This document shows, piece after piece, positions 23,743 to 35,583 of a DNA stretch of 64,000 bases (position 1 is the stretch's first letter; every line of letters starts with the position of its first letter). The DNA is from Staphylotrichum longicolle (Eukaryota > Ascomycota > Sordariomycetes > Sordariales > Chaetomiaceae), in NCBI GenBank assembly GCA_019096155.1, contig JAHCVI010000001.1:5456001-5520000 (forward strand), in the 5' to 3' direction. Made by a program: the position numbers and the translations under genes. The notes below the pieces were generated by a model. It was not told where the DNA came from, searched no databases, and saw nothing but the letters and a program-made list of their open reading frames with translations.

Positions 23743-25703
23743 ATGCCCAAAAACGGCGCCATCACCAGCTTTTTTAAGCCGGCACCCAAAACGTCGCAGA
23801 GCTCCCAGCCCAGCATCCCGGAGGTGGAAGCGTCGCCGACCCCGCCCCCACCATCACCATCACCCTCATCATCAGCCTCACCCGCACCCGCACCATCACC
23901 GCTCCTCTTCTGCTCGTCCCCACCAGCGCCCACATCAGCCGTTAGGAACCGCGATACCGTTATTCGGGGCTCGGATGACGAAGACGACGACGACTTCAGC
24001 TCGGACGACGATGAGTTTCCCGACCTGTTCGCGAAACCCTCCAACAGCACCCCCCCAGCCCAGGCCCCCAGGAAAGACGCCAATATCTTAGCCACGCCCA
24101 AGGCCAAACGCAGGGCGGTTGAGTTCCACTCCTCACCCTTGACCATTAACACCAGGCACAAGTTCGACATCAAGGCGCTTCTCAAGCATGCTGAGGCCGA
24201 CAATGCCATCGAGGAGAGCAAGCAGCGTACAGCTGCCCTCCTAGCCCAGGGATCTCCGCCTGCCCGTGGCGGCCGATTGGTGGAAGGGTCGAACACCAGT
24301 CTTCACGACACAATGCTCGACGCCCTATCGGATCTCGAGGGAAGCCAGGACGAGGGAGGCCATCGGAGGCGGCTGCTGCGCGCTGTGAAACGGACAGAAG
24401 CAACGATTGGACGGGAAGAATGGTATTTTTTCGATGGTCAAAGCCAGCCTCACAAGACAAGGCCAGCCTTTCCAACGGACGAAGCGATTGGAGTCTGGGC
24501 CTTTCTCGCCCCGGGGCAGCACAGGTCTGAGGCCTTCGAAGACGGGCTGCCCTACAACATCCAATGTAGGATGCAGAACGTACCCGATGGGATCTTTCGA
24601 TGGGTCCTGGGTGAGGTATGCCATGCGAAGTCGAAGAAGCTTCGGGACGAATATGTGCGGTTTCTTGGCGTCTGCTCAGACAACATCGGCCGCCTTCTGG
24701 ACGAGGAAGCGGTCCTGAGCCTATTCCGGAATCTAGGTGCCTCAGATCGAGCACTTGCAGCAGCTCCCCAATCAAGTGGAAGCCCATCAAATGGCGTGCC
24801 TTATCCAGAGCATGATTGGTTTCGTCTTCAGACCGTCCTTCGCATCCTAACAAGGACTGCGCATGCTCTCAAGGTCCAGACGCTCACCCGAACGCTGACC
24901 ATCCTCCTACGCCTGGGTATTGACAATATCGTACGCGAGGATCAGGCGGTCGCGACAGACTACCAAGATGCATTGTTTAACGTTGTGTCAGCCGTTCCCT
25001 CCGAATCATGGGACAATTTTGTGAGAAGCACCCCCTCCCAAGCTCTGCAGACACGGGGCTGACACAATCTTTCCAGTGCGGGGAGGTCAGCAACTCACTC
25101 TATACTCACACCCAGGCTGCAACCCTCCGCTGGAATGCGGTCTCGTCTATCCCGCTCCTTCACCCGAACTTGATCGAGTTGCGCCGGAGGCTGGCCTTGG
25201 TGTTCGTCTTTGACGACCCTCGTCGTGCATTCTCCCCACCTGAGGACACATTCAGCGTACGGTCCATCATCGACCGGCTTGACCAGGCCGACGAATTCGT
25301 AATCGACCGCACGAACACGGACTATTTTGAGCTGCTAGCGCTCTCTGAGATGCTGAGCGTCGCTGTCGGGGACGGGTCGCCACCCACCGGAGACATCAGC
25401 CCGGACGCCATCAAACACTACAACACCGAAGTCGATGAACTGGCGCACAGAATCAGATTCATGTGGTCGAATATCCACGAACAGGGCGCTGCCTACATGT
25501 CCCGACTGGAAGTCCGCGTACAACTAAGGGACTTTGAGCGCAAGCTGCAGCATGTGGTGCGAACTCGACCTCCCCCCAAGGAGGACATCTTCGGGCTCCA
25601 GGCGACCGAGGACGAGGTTCAGCGGCCAAAGCAACAGCGGTTCATGAAAAGGTTCCTCTCCAGAAAGGATCCTCCGCCGCAAACCCCTTCGAGGGGTAAC
25701 TGA
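23743..25703 (+). CDS. probable DNA-repair protein, possibly Smc5-6-associated (Nse6/CANIN-like)
   Basis: Two exons are 23743-25020 and 25077-25703 (634 aa). The intron has a GTGAGA donor, a GCTGAC branch site and a CCAG acceptor; a second in-frame acceptor at 25115 would drop 13 residues. The N terminus is MPKNGAITSFFKP, close to a PCNA-binding PIP box. It is followed by a Pro/Ser-rich disordered region and a strongly acidic block (DDEDDDDFSSDDDEF, near residue 90). From about residue 200 the protein is helical and globular, including HDWFRLQTVLRILTRTAHAL and LLRLGIDN, and it ends in a basic tail (KRFLSRKD). The architecture resembles fungal proteins carrying the CANIN domain, which links Smc6 and Nse5, but I assign this only by general similarity. 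The gene is certain; the function is tentative. Confidence 0.75.
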
Positions 25704-25969
25704 CGGCACCGAAATGGGAACATTGGTGCTCCTCGGCTTGAACTTGCCTCTTGTCCAAAAAAGTCGCACTCGACCCTGTATCATACATACCCTAGAGATA
25801 CCCCTGTTGGCGCTCGGCTTGGCTGTGCTCGGTTCTGCTTTAAATTCATGATATAAAGTTCATTCCCAAACAGGCTCTCATGCGTAAATACCATTTATCC
25901 CATGACAACCCCTGGCGCTGAATACAATCGTCTCCCCGACGTCCCCCCATGATCAACTGACCACCAACC

Positions 25970-26845
25970 TTAGTCGTGGAACTTGCGGTTGGGATTCTGG
26001 CCGAAGAGCGCATGGCGCATGACTGGCAGGGCGCTGTCTTTCAACAGCTCCAACCTGGCCTCGAAATGTGTTGTTGATGTCAATCTTGCCGTTGCCGCCC
26101 ACAATCACACACCACCAGTGCTGCAAGGGGACACGTTCAGATTAGCGAGTCCGTCCACTACGGTCAAATGTTTGCCAACCGGTCTTACCTGTCCTCCGGT
26201 ACGTTGTTGTCCTCGTCAATCGTCGCCGTCACCTCCTTGCCCGTCTTCTCCTTGTACTCAGCAGCGGCGGCCTCGATCGCCTTGCGCACAATCTCGTAGT
26301 CGGCCTTGCGGGCGCGGATCTGCACCTCGGGCTCGTTCATGGTATACAGCCCCTCCAGGACCAGCCCCTTGAGCACGCCCTCGTACCGCGCCTTGTCCTT
26401 GGCGGCGTCGCCCAGCCGCTTCTCGGCGGCGGAGAAGATCTCGTCCAGCAGCTCCTGGCGGGCGCTCAGCACGCGCAGCCGCGTCTTGTTGGCGACGGTC
26501 GACCGGGTGATCTGCTGCGACATGGTCGCCTGCTTGAACTTCTTTTGGTAGGCCGTGTCGATGGCGTCGGTTTCTTGGCGCACCAGCTTGGACTTTTCAA
26601 TGGCGAACTCCTCGTCGGCCTTGATCTCAATCTCGCGCGCCTTCTCGGTCGCTTCCTGCTTGATGAAGGCCGTCATCTTGCGCAGCTCCTGTCCGACCTG
26701 CGGAGACGTGCATGTTAGACGACGTAGCCCAAGGCGGGGGAGCGGCAGCTGCCAGGCTTGCGCCGTGCTAGCAATTCTACGCGCAAGCTCCCATTGCTGA
26801 AGATCGGCATACCTGGTCGTCGGACAAGGAGTGGATTTGTGACAT
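25970..26845 (-). CDS. vma-4: V-type ATPase subunit E (Vma4), with two 1-base indels in the last exon
   Basis: This subunit is part of the peripheral stalk of the vacuolar proton pump, linking V1 to the membrane sector. Exons are 26845-26813 (MSQIHSLSDDQ), 26697-26189 and 26120-25970. Introns start GTATGC and GTAAGA and end GCAG. The helical N-terminal stalk (FIKQEATEKAREIEIKADEE) and the globular part (RQELLDEIFSAAEKRLGD) are typical. In the last exon the expected GGVVIVGG is interrupted by an in-frame TGA at 26107-26105 and resumes if one G is added near 26108. The frame then slips back at an AAA run (plus strand 26064-26066), after which FEARLELLKDSALP and the conserved end NPNRKFHD read normally. 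With both corrections the protein is 230 aa, the usual subunit E length. The indels compensate each other, which suggests base-calling errors in the assembly. Confidence 0.93.
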
Positions 26846-28002
26846 CTTGAAAGGAGGTTGTTGAGCGGACTCGGGACGGCGCGGGCGATGGAGCCGAAGG
26901 GGGCGAGGCCGAGGAAGGAGCAAGCTTGCGGGGAGGAAACAAGCAGGTGTTCGGCTTAGCTTGGTGAGGGGGAAGATCTGGAAAAGTGTGTTGATTGTAT
27001 CGGAGCGATTTCGAAACTTCGTGTCTCTGAAAGTTGATCTGTGGTGGTCTGGAGGATGATCAACCAACAGCGCCGTTGACGCAGCTCCTCCCAAGGCCCG
27101 GACAGGGATGACCTGCTGCAGCGGCTTGGCAATGGCGCGGGCTGACAGTCGCAGCAGTTCATCACCAGCCACACGACGACCCCACCAAAGATGCCAGACG
27201 ATAAGATAAGACCCGTTTTTGGGCTCTGCCTTGTCTGCCCAGCTTGATGGGGCATTCGATGAACACGGGACCAGCCACAGCTGTGGCTGCTAAACAGATG
27301 ATGATGCGGTTGCTGTGGCGAGTTCCCTGGACGCACAGTGCATTGACAGGAAGCGCCACCAAAGCGACCCGACACCTGAGCTGGCGTCAGACGTCCACGA
27401 TGCCAGGGGGGATCGTTAACAGCTGCGCTGACCTGGAGCGGTCCCACGTTTCGCCTGCATCGTTTCTCCCACCATTCCGTCTCTACACGCGCAGCACACC
27501 CATTTTGGCGGCCAGCTCTGAGGATTTGCGACAGCAATTGAACAGCGGCCCTCACGTCTCCCTTGTCTCACACTTGTGCCGCACCCGGTGTGCTGCCCGG
27601 CCGCTTTCAGGGTCCCTTCCCCAGGACGCCAGGGTGGGTGGTCGCGCCCCGTGATCGCATCCGCAACCCTTAGGGTCTCGAACGAAGACTCGCCTCCTTC
27701 CAACACAAGCGCACTTTATATCGACAGCTGAATAGTTGCGTCATTGATTTCGTTTCAAATCGCAGCGAAAACAAACACGTCGACCTAAGCCTGGAGGAGG
27801 CCGGCGATCTTGTCTGCGATCCCAGGCTTCACCGATCGACCGACCGCCTTCGCTCCACAGACCACGTACGACCGGTGCAGCTTATACGGCAACTCTCACG
27901 CCCTTCTCCTCTTTTCCCGGCCGAACTGTTACATCTTTATCTCCTCTACCTCTCCATGCGACTACGATAGGGCGCCGCCTCGTGCCTCTTGCTGCCACTG
28001 CA
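26846..28002. other. divergent promoter region (vma-4 / NIPA transporter)
   Basis: About 1.2 kb between two outward-facing genes. Small frames on both strands are unsupported. A five-codon upstream frame (27956-27970) lies in the presumed NIPA leader. Confidence 0.65.
27956..27970 (+). other. minimal upstream ORF (MRLR) in the NIPA leader
   Basis: An ATG with three more codons and a TAG lies 33 bp before the true NIPA start at 28003. It sits in a pyrimidine-rich stretch that looks like leader sequence. Whether it is transcribed is not known. Confidence 0.3.
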
Positions 28003-29799
28003 ATGGGGCTCATAGGCGGCATCTCTCCTGGTGGGAGCATAGCTGTATGTTCAACCGTCGTCTTGCTTGACTAGTGATTTTCGATGTCGCTAACACGGAT
28101 TTCGCCTGAACAGCTCGGCATCGTCGTCGGTCTCATCTCTACCAGCGTTCAGAGCCTAGGTCTCACGCTCCAACGAAAGTCACATATCCTCGAAGACGAA
28201 AAGGTCCCGTTCGATGTGAGGCGGCCGCCATACCGGAGGAGGAGGTGGCAGCTGGGGATGGGCATGTTCATCATGGCGAACGTTATCGGGAGTTCGGTTC
28301 AAATATCCATGCTCCCACTCCCGGTCCTGTCAACGCTGCAAGCCTCAGGCCTAGTGTTCAACTCGATCTGCGCCACACTCATACTCGGCGAACCCTTTAC
28401 GAGGTGGTCATTATGGGGTACACTGCTCGTTTGTGCTGGGGCTGTCCTGATCGCCGTCTTTGGCGCGATTCCCTCGCCGGCGCACAAGTTGAGCGAGCTG
28501 CTGGACTTGCTAGGGAGACGGCCCTTTGTGCTCTGGATGTCTTTCCAGGCCGTCTTTGTCATCGGCCTTGCCGTCGCGACGGAGCTGGTCAGCAGCTTGA
28601 CGACCTTGATGCAAGACCCCCGGTTCCGCCTCGCACGCGGCTTCTCCTACGGTTGCATTAGCGGCATCCTGTCTGCGCACTCCCTGTTGGTGGCCAAGTC
28701 AGCCGTCGAGTTGATCGTCCGGACGATCGCTGACGGCGACAACCAATTTGGCCACTGGCAGTCTTGGATGCTCGTTCTGGGCCTTGTTACCCTCGCTCTC
28801 ACACAACTTTACTACCTCCACCGAGGCCTCAAGTTGGTCTCAACCTCCGTTTTATACCCACTAATATTCTGCATTTATAACATCATCGCAATCCTCGACG
28901 GGCTCATCTACTTCCGCCAAACCGACCTCATCAACCCCCTCCGCGCCTGCCTCATCACTCTCGGAACCGTCATTCTCCTCACCGGTGTCCTTGCGCTGTC
29001 ATGGCGTCTCAGCGACGAGCAGCACACTCCCGGCGTTGGGCAGTCAACGCTGGCGCCCGGTCTGGGTCTCGTCGAGGACACAGATGGCGAAGAAGATGGA
29101 GAGGAGGTCTCGCTGCACTCTGCTCTTCTCGGCGAAGGGGAGACTGCTCCGGTGGCACAATCCAGTTACCAAACCTTTGGGCCGCCTACATCACCCGAGG
29201 TTTCAATGACACCCGCTGCCCCCTTGCCACGGAGACAAGGTTCTGTGGCACGCTCTACGAGGACGACCTCGTCCCGCTGGGCAGAATGTGCCGAGATCTG
29301 GGACGAGCTCGAGGACCGCAGCACACCAGAACCAGCATCACCCGCGTTCAGCAGACGACGATCAACGATCCTGCCTGCCCACAGAAACCCATCCGGGTTC
29401 CCCTTTGCAAGGCGAGGGACAACTGACTCCCGTCACCTTACTCCAACCGGCGAGGCCGCCGAGGAAACGGAGCCGCTCATGGACGCGCCCAGAAGAGAGT
29501 TCAGGAGACGGCGGAAGTCAACAGGATTTCCGGGCTTCACGGCGAGGAGGAACACAGGCCGGAAGACGTCCGGTGGGGTTCAAGAGGCGGCGCGCAACTT
29601 TCTGGGCTTCAGGTGGTGGGGCAGTAGGCCAGGATCGACGGGACCGTCGGACTCTCGGCGGACTAGGTCCACGAGTTGGGCAGTGCCTGGTTACAGAGAC
29701 GATCTCGAGGCTGGGGTTGCGAGTTCCTCTTCGGGAAGAGGGTCGGCTCAGGGGCCGGGGTTAAGGAGTACTACTAGGCAGGATGATTCCCCGGTTTGA
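28003..29799 (+). CDS. NIPA-type magnesium transporter (DUF803 family)
   Basis: This integral membrane protein of the NIPA/drug-metabolite-transporter fold is known in animals to move Mg2+. Exons are 28003-28044 and 28114-29799 (575 aa). I place the start at 28003, not at the ATG at 28084. The upstream exon reads MGLIGGISPGGSIA and ends at a GTATGT donor, and an intron with GCTAAC branch site and ACAG acceptor joins it in phase to LGIVVGLISTSVQSLGLTLQ. The 28084 ATG lies inside that intron, overlapping the branch site. The family signature SLGLTLQRKSH is present, followed by about nine hydrophobic segments including MANVIGSSVQ, GLVFNSICATLILGE and VLYPLIFCIYNIIAILDG. After about residue 310 comes a long hydrophilic, Ser/Arg-rich cytosolic tail with repeated RRR clusters. 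Confidence 0.9.
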
Positions 29800-30418
29800 A
29801 TAAAATATTGATTTGTTCTTTTGTCCAAGTCTTGCTGCTGGCGCTCGCATTTTGACTCAGTATTGACTTGCGCATCTCGTGTTTGATGGTTCGTACTGCG
29901 AAGCCCTTCGGTAAGGTAGACTCCCGACTTGTCTGGATGATTGCTAAAACCCTGCGATGGCATTTGGATGGAGCGTTTCTGAAGTCAAAATCGGTGGCAG
30001 GCTCAAGTGCACGTCTTGCGAGAAGCGGATTGAGGGAAGAGCCTCAGGACTATCCAAGAACAACCGCAACATCAACGGCATCAACGGCAAACGAGACCAT
30101 GCGATACAAACAAATCAATTATTGTATGAAATGATATCACAATGCATTCCAACTGTCGGGCTCTATCGCACTGTATACACACAACCAGAAACTACACGCT
30201 CTCTGCCAGAAAACGAACGTGGCAGAGAGGGCCAAATATCATGCAAAGGGACGGCTTCTCACGATCGGAACTGGGCGGCTCTGCCTCCCTCCCCATGCCA
30301 TGCAGCCAAAGACCGACTCGAATTGACGAAAATCAACAGGACTTCATGTCCTCATCGCAAATCAGGGGTTGGCTTGTTCAGCCCCAACAACCCCGCGCCT
30401 CTTCAGCAAACAACGGCT
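29800..30418. other. convergent intergenic region (NIPA / tetraspanin)
   Basis: About 0.6 kb of 3' flanking sequence for both genes, AT-richer than the coding parts. No coding frame can be supported. Confidence 0.7.
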
Positions 30419-31217
30419 TTAGATCCGACCCATGCCGTTCTTCTCGTCGATGTGGCGGAACCGCTCACGCTCCTTGCGATCCTTGAGCAGGCAGACCGTG
30501 GCCATGACGAAGACGACGTCGAAGCCGACAACACCGAAGAGAGCCGTGAAGATGTTGTCGAGGAAGACGTTGGCGAAGGAGGAGATCGGGGTCGCACACC
30601 CGCGCATGATGGCGGCGGCGGCTTTGCTGGGGCAGGTGGCATCGGTGACGAAGGCGGGCGAGGTGCTGTTGACGTAGCCGCAGCAGTTGAACTATTTCCA
30701 CGACAGTCAGTCATTCTGGGCCTTGTGTGTGGGAGGCAATGGAGGGGTTTGCAACTGACCTCCACCTGCATGAGGCTCTTGACTTGGTCGGTCTGAGCCG
30801 CGAAGAGAGGCGCGAAGTCTCCCCTCGACTTGAGGGTCAAGATCCACAGGTACAGACCCAAGCACATGCTGAATATCGCGCAGACCACAGCCATGTAACC
30901 CGCGAGCTTGATCCACTTGCGCGCAGACGTCGCAAGACCGGGTAGCGTTACCAAGAAGGTGACGAAGATGAAGACGGCATTGACGATGCCCGCTGAGTGC
31001 TCGTTAGCAAAGAGAACCTTTGGTCCCAAAAGCAGCCCGGATACCAACCTGTCAGCGGGAAACCCTGGTATAACAAGTTCCTGGCCGCTTGCCTCCCATT
31101 TGAAGGTTCCTCGTCCCTGATGTTGCCGACGATGACGGAGAAGGCGAGGATGAAGACGCCCATGAGCATGAAAAGGCCGTCGGCGGCCACGTAGGCCAGT
31201 TGAATCTTGTTCACCAT
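30419..31217 (-). CDS. pls1: PLS1-like fungal tetraspanin
   Basis: This is a four-span membrane protein. In plant-pathogenic fungi PLS1 is needed for the penetration peg, and it also occurs in saprotrophs, where it serves ascospore germination. Exons are 31217-31049, 30992-30760 and 30691-30419 (224 aa). Donors are GTTGGT (weak) and GTCAGT; the first intron has a GCTAAC branch site and a TCAG acceptor, the second a TAG acceptor. TM1 is about residues 6-28 (AYVAADGLFMLMGVFILAFS), TM2 is NAVFIFVTFLVTLPGLA, TM3 is GYMAVVCAIFSMCLGLYLW, and TM4 is TALFGVVGFDVVFVMATVCLL. The large outer loop has the tetraspanin signature FNCCGY plus two further Cys (DATC and RGC). The length and four-Cys loop match PLS1 better than the longer Tsp2 group, but Tsp3 cannot be excluded. 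The start position may be off by one base. Confidence 0.82.
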
Positions 31218-34200
31218 CGTGTCGACCTTGTAGTGAAGTATCCTCCCAAGACGCAACCGTTTCCTATCCCTCCTCTTGCTTCCTTCCCTCCTGCACTCGT
31301 AACGATTTGACGACCAGCGTCGTGTGGTTCCCCTCCCTGAAAGAATGAACGGGCGAGATCGACCGGCAACCTCGGCACCGCGGAGGAAGAAGTGAATGAA
31401 TGAAAGATTGATTAAAAGAAGGTGGCTTGAAGAAGCGAAAAGCGAAAGACTGCACTGGCTGTCTCAAGACATCGAGACAGGCCTCGACGAACCGACGAGC
31501 ACTGGCGGAAAATCACGGGTCCCGGGAGGCAAGGAAAGAAGCCGAAACGGGAGAGAAAAGAAGAGAGAACGACAAAAACCCAACCAGCAAAAGTGAAAAA
31601 ACGAAGATCTAGCCTCAGGCCAGTGTGCCAATATTAGAGAGGGGATCCCGTCTCAGAACCGCAGAGGGAAACGGGAAGAGTAAGGGGAGGTAACGACGCA
31701 TCACCAGGATGGGACGACGGACAACAAGGTCGGACCAGGAGCCGGATGGAGAACTCAGCCAGCTCGCACCACAATTGCCAAAATCTGCGTCGACTCCAGA
31801 GCAACGGCAGCCAGTAGAAAGGCCGGGAATGCGACGGCAGCAGGCGACTCTGCTCCACTGCGTGAGTCGACCGCCTGCTTCAGGCTGTGGCAGAGGTTGT
31901 CCTGCCACGCCTGCGTGGCCGCTCGATTCACGGTCCCTGACGGGAGCCGTTTCAGATGGTGTCGGGAGACCAGGATCTGGCGACGATGTGTGGTCTCGGC
32001 GGGGGCGCCCCTTTGCCCCCGCACGGGCCTGTAGCCGCCCGTGCTACGGCCGCCGTTGCACCAGCGCCAGCGTTTGGGAAACCTTCGCCTGGGAGTGGCC
32101 TGCTGACGACTGATTCAATCAAACGCCACTGGCCCCCGGCGGCTAGCCAACAGGCAAAATTGGCGATCAGAGGACTCGACAGCGACACATGGCATGGCAA
32201 GAGGGGCAATGGAATCTCAAATCTGTCCAACTGCGAATTTCTGACTGCTTTATTTAAATACTCCTGGGACGTTTGCCTAGGTATTTGCAGGAACCTCAAC
32301 CATCTCGAACTCATCAAGCACTTTCCACGTTCAGGCGTCGCTTTCGATGAGCAATGCGATTCAACCGCGCCAGGACGTTTCACGAGGGACACGGACAATG
32401 CACAACACAAGCCCGCATTGCCCTGGGCGCGCCCTCGAGATCGGCTGATGGTGTTTTATTGAATGGCATTCACAAACTTAAGGCTCATAGAACCGCTCCT
32501 TCAAGTTACTCCCGAGGATCAAAGCATTACCTACCTTGGTTTTGAAGACACAGGATCAATCTTCCCAGTCAGCGCACCCGACACCAAAGCATCGATTATC
32601 AAAATATGGAGAGGGGAAGAAGCTGAATCTGTAACGGCATTGTCCTGGAGCATGGTCACCGTTCGAAACTTTGCCTTCATCAAGAGAGTCGTCGTTCGAC
32701 TTCAGTGCAGGAGCGACAGCAGACCTGCAGCGCGTGGTCATGACACCAGTCAGGGTTATCCGCCAATCAACCCAGCGACCGTCAGCAAGAGTGGGCTCCA
32801 GATTTCGTGCTCTGGTCAGTGCACCAGCCGGCGAATCAGAACGCAGCTTGCTTCCGTAAGGAGAAGTTGTCGAGTGCCTCCCCCTTTCAAGCAATCCGCT
32901 TGACCACTTTGGATGAAGCCCCAGGGGATGCGCAGCTCAGGTTCACCATCCATGGCAAAAATGGAAATCAACAAACATTCCCGTCGGTGGAGGTGGGCCA
33001 GGACTCAAGCCGCTCCTGGCTGCAACAGAGACTGAACAAGGCTTCGTTCTGACCACCAGCCGCGTGAACCACAGCTACCAGATCTCGGGGGAAAACGTGC
33101 GCGTCTCCCGATGTTCCCAGCTTTCTGGCCTGCGCTGGCGCCTTCGCCATCCATCTTGAAGACCGTGAAAAGTTGGCTTCGTTCAGGTTTCGTTCATCTT
33201 TGTGTGGTCTGTAAACCTTGACTCTTCACCATTGGCAATCGCCATCTTTCTTTTGCCCAGTCCTCTTTTCTAGTCGCCCCGCGCCGGCCGCTTCCAAAAG
33301 CATACTGTGAAGCGTATTGAGGAGTTGCCCCGGGCCTCAGTCCATTTCCCCCTTTTCCACGCAGCCAGCGCACACCGTGTTGGTGCTGGCAAATCCTGCT
33401 TCTTCTGCAATCACACGCTATCGGCCACCCCCGCTTTTGGCACCCTTGCCCTCGATGCAAGCCGGTTGAGCCAGTGCGCCTCGAGTCCACCGCACCCTAG
33501 TCAGCACAGGGGGGACGCCGGCACAAACAACGCCAGTTCCGCGCCGACTGCTGGCGCATCAGCCATCCCTTTTGCAGCTCTTGTCGGTGATGTCAAACGC
33601 GAACCCCATGACTGGATCTGTGGGATTCCCGGCCGAGTTCACTGTGATTCTCCCACCGAGGTGTCCTGCAGTTATTAGTGCACTGCAACCAGACCACTTC
33701 AGCATTCAGACGTCTGCCGTGCCCCTTTCAGCTGCTTCAGCCCATGCACTCTGGGTGTGGGGCATAACTTCATTCCATTATTGATCCGAGGCGCTGGACG
33801 CCCAATTTCGATCTCCCACGGAGCGGGAACAGCAGGCTGCGGCTGGGAAAGTGCGCTGTTGCGACTCAAAAACGAGGACGCCCCACTGCTGTTGCGACTT
33901 GGGGGAGGCTCAGGGAGGTCCTGTCGCCGACCCAAGTGGTGGTGGGGAGGGAGGCTTCGAATTCGATAGTTCTGGGTGTCTCATCCCGCACCTGCATTGT
34001 CTGATGAGGGTGAGATAATCCACAGGGCGCATCATTGGACAACGGGCTTCAGAGTGGCCCCGGCCCGTCAACATCCCTGTGTCGTTGCCTGCACGGAACT
34101 CGGAAGCCTCGCGGGGCGGATGGGGATGCCATTGGAAGCACTGGTGAGTGAACCCGTGAAGGCGTGCTGTGCTGGTGAGGTGCCCGCCCCTGCAGACTCG

Positions 34201-35583
34201 AGGTTCAGCATTCCGCGAGGCGGCCTTTTGGCGAGCTGGCTGCTGCGATGCACACCTGTGCACCTCGGCCACTGGGGGCATTTTTGGTCTCTCTGTCAGA
34301 TGCGTGTGCCGTCCCGGAAGCATTACGCGCAGTAACTGACTTACATAACTCTGACTACCTAATAACAGACAGAGACGGTCCGCTAACCGCGTCCCACTTC
34401 GTGTCAAACTGGACTGGACGTTGAGGCAAGCCATCCCCTCTCCGCACCCTGCTCGCCGACTCGTCCAAGAATGGAACAGAATTGGAAATGCAAAGCCGGG
34501 GAAGCCAACGCGCTTCCCATCTCCCCCACACCACTCTTTCCCTGAGCGCAAGGTTGTTTGCACTGGCCACAGCTTGATCCTTCCCGCCAATCTCCGGTGC
34601 CGCTCTGGGCCCCTCAACACAGTGCCAAGTGATCCGCTTGAACTGTGTTATCTGGCGAGGACAAGGCCCTGCCCCAAGGGTCAAGGACAGCCAGCGCTGG
34701 ACTTCCGGGGCTGCAGACTGCTCACACACACACCTCGCCGAGTCACCTGACATCAAGCGCGTGCTTGCAAAGGGACGAGAGGCTTTCACAATGGGATTCG
34801 GAGAAACAGTGATTTTGATACCTAAGCTCAGCCGACATGCCCTGAAGCCATGGCTGCGCAGAACTTCCCTGATGTTTTCTTGTACGGACTGGAATAACTC
34901 TGGTTAGTCGCCGCTTCACCTCCATCCCCGTCGTTACGAAGGACTGAGCTCAAAATCAGCTGCAGCATCGTGCAGGTCGCCAGTGTTAGCGTGTTTTCTT
35001 CTCCACTCTGTGCCCCACCGCGCACCAACCCCCTTCTTCCACGCACGGTGCAGTCTCTCGGGCGCCACTCCCCGCCTTCGTTTCTTTAACTGCTTGGTCG
35101 CGGCCCGCAGCCTGCGTGCCACCACCTCGCTATCCTCCTTTCAATCATTCTGCAGTCGCCAAACCCGTTCGGTCGAGGTGTGGCCAGGTCCTGACTTTTG
35201 ATCTTGTTGCTCGTTCCTGACAGGGAACCAGCCGTCCAAAAACGTATCGCTCCTCTCGATTTTCAGACGGCACAGCGTCCCTCCAGAGAAGCCCGTGTTG
35301 CACCGCTCGGCAACTGGCACTTTTGTCAGCAAAGCACAGTGGTCGGGGTGCATGCCACACGCGCATTGCCTGGGTCACCCAGCAAATAAAAATTAAACGT
35401 GAATTCCTCGCTTGCCTCGGCGGGCGCACCAAACTCAATCCAGGCAACGCCCAACCAGGTTTCTGCGACAAAAGGCGACCTCTCCGCTCAACGCCAGATC
35501 AAGTCTAGGCCATCGGCACAACGCTCAAAACAGCATCTCCACCATTTTACCTTTTTCGTCTTTCGTGATACCCGAACGGAAAA
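31218..35583. other. 4.4 kb divergent gene-free region (tetraspanin / MADS-box genes)
   Basis: No supported gene is seen. The frames across 31709-33678 and 33910-34907 overlap on both strands and lack any recognisable domain or splice pattern. The last 230 bp before 35584 are free of ATG and fit an mRNA leader. Confidence 0.6.

Noticed and set aside
28084..28086. ATG opening the long NIPA frame as the start codon
   Set aside because: It overlaps the GCTAAC branch site of a canonical intron; the upstream ATG at 28003 gives a better N terminus.
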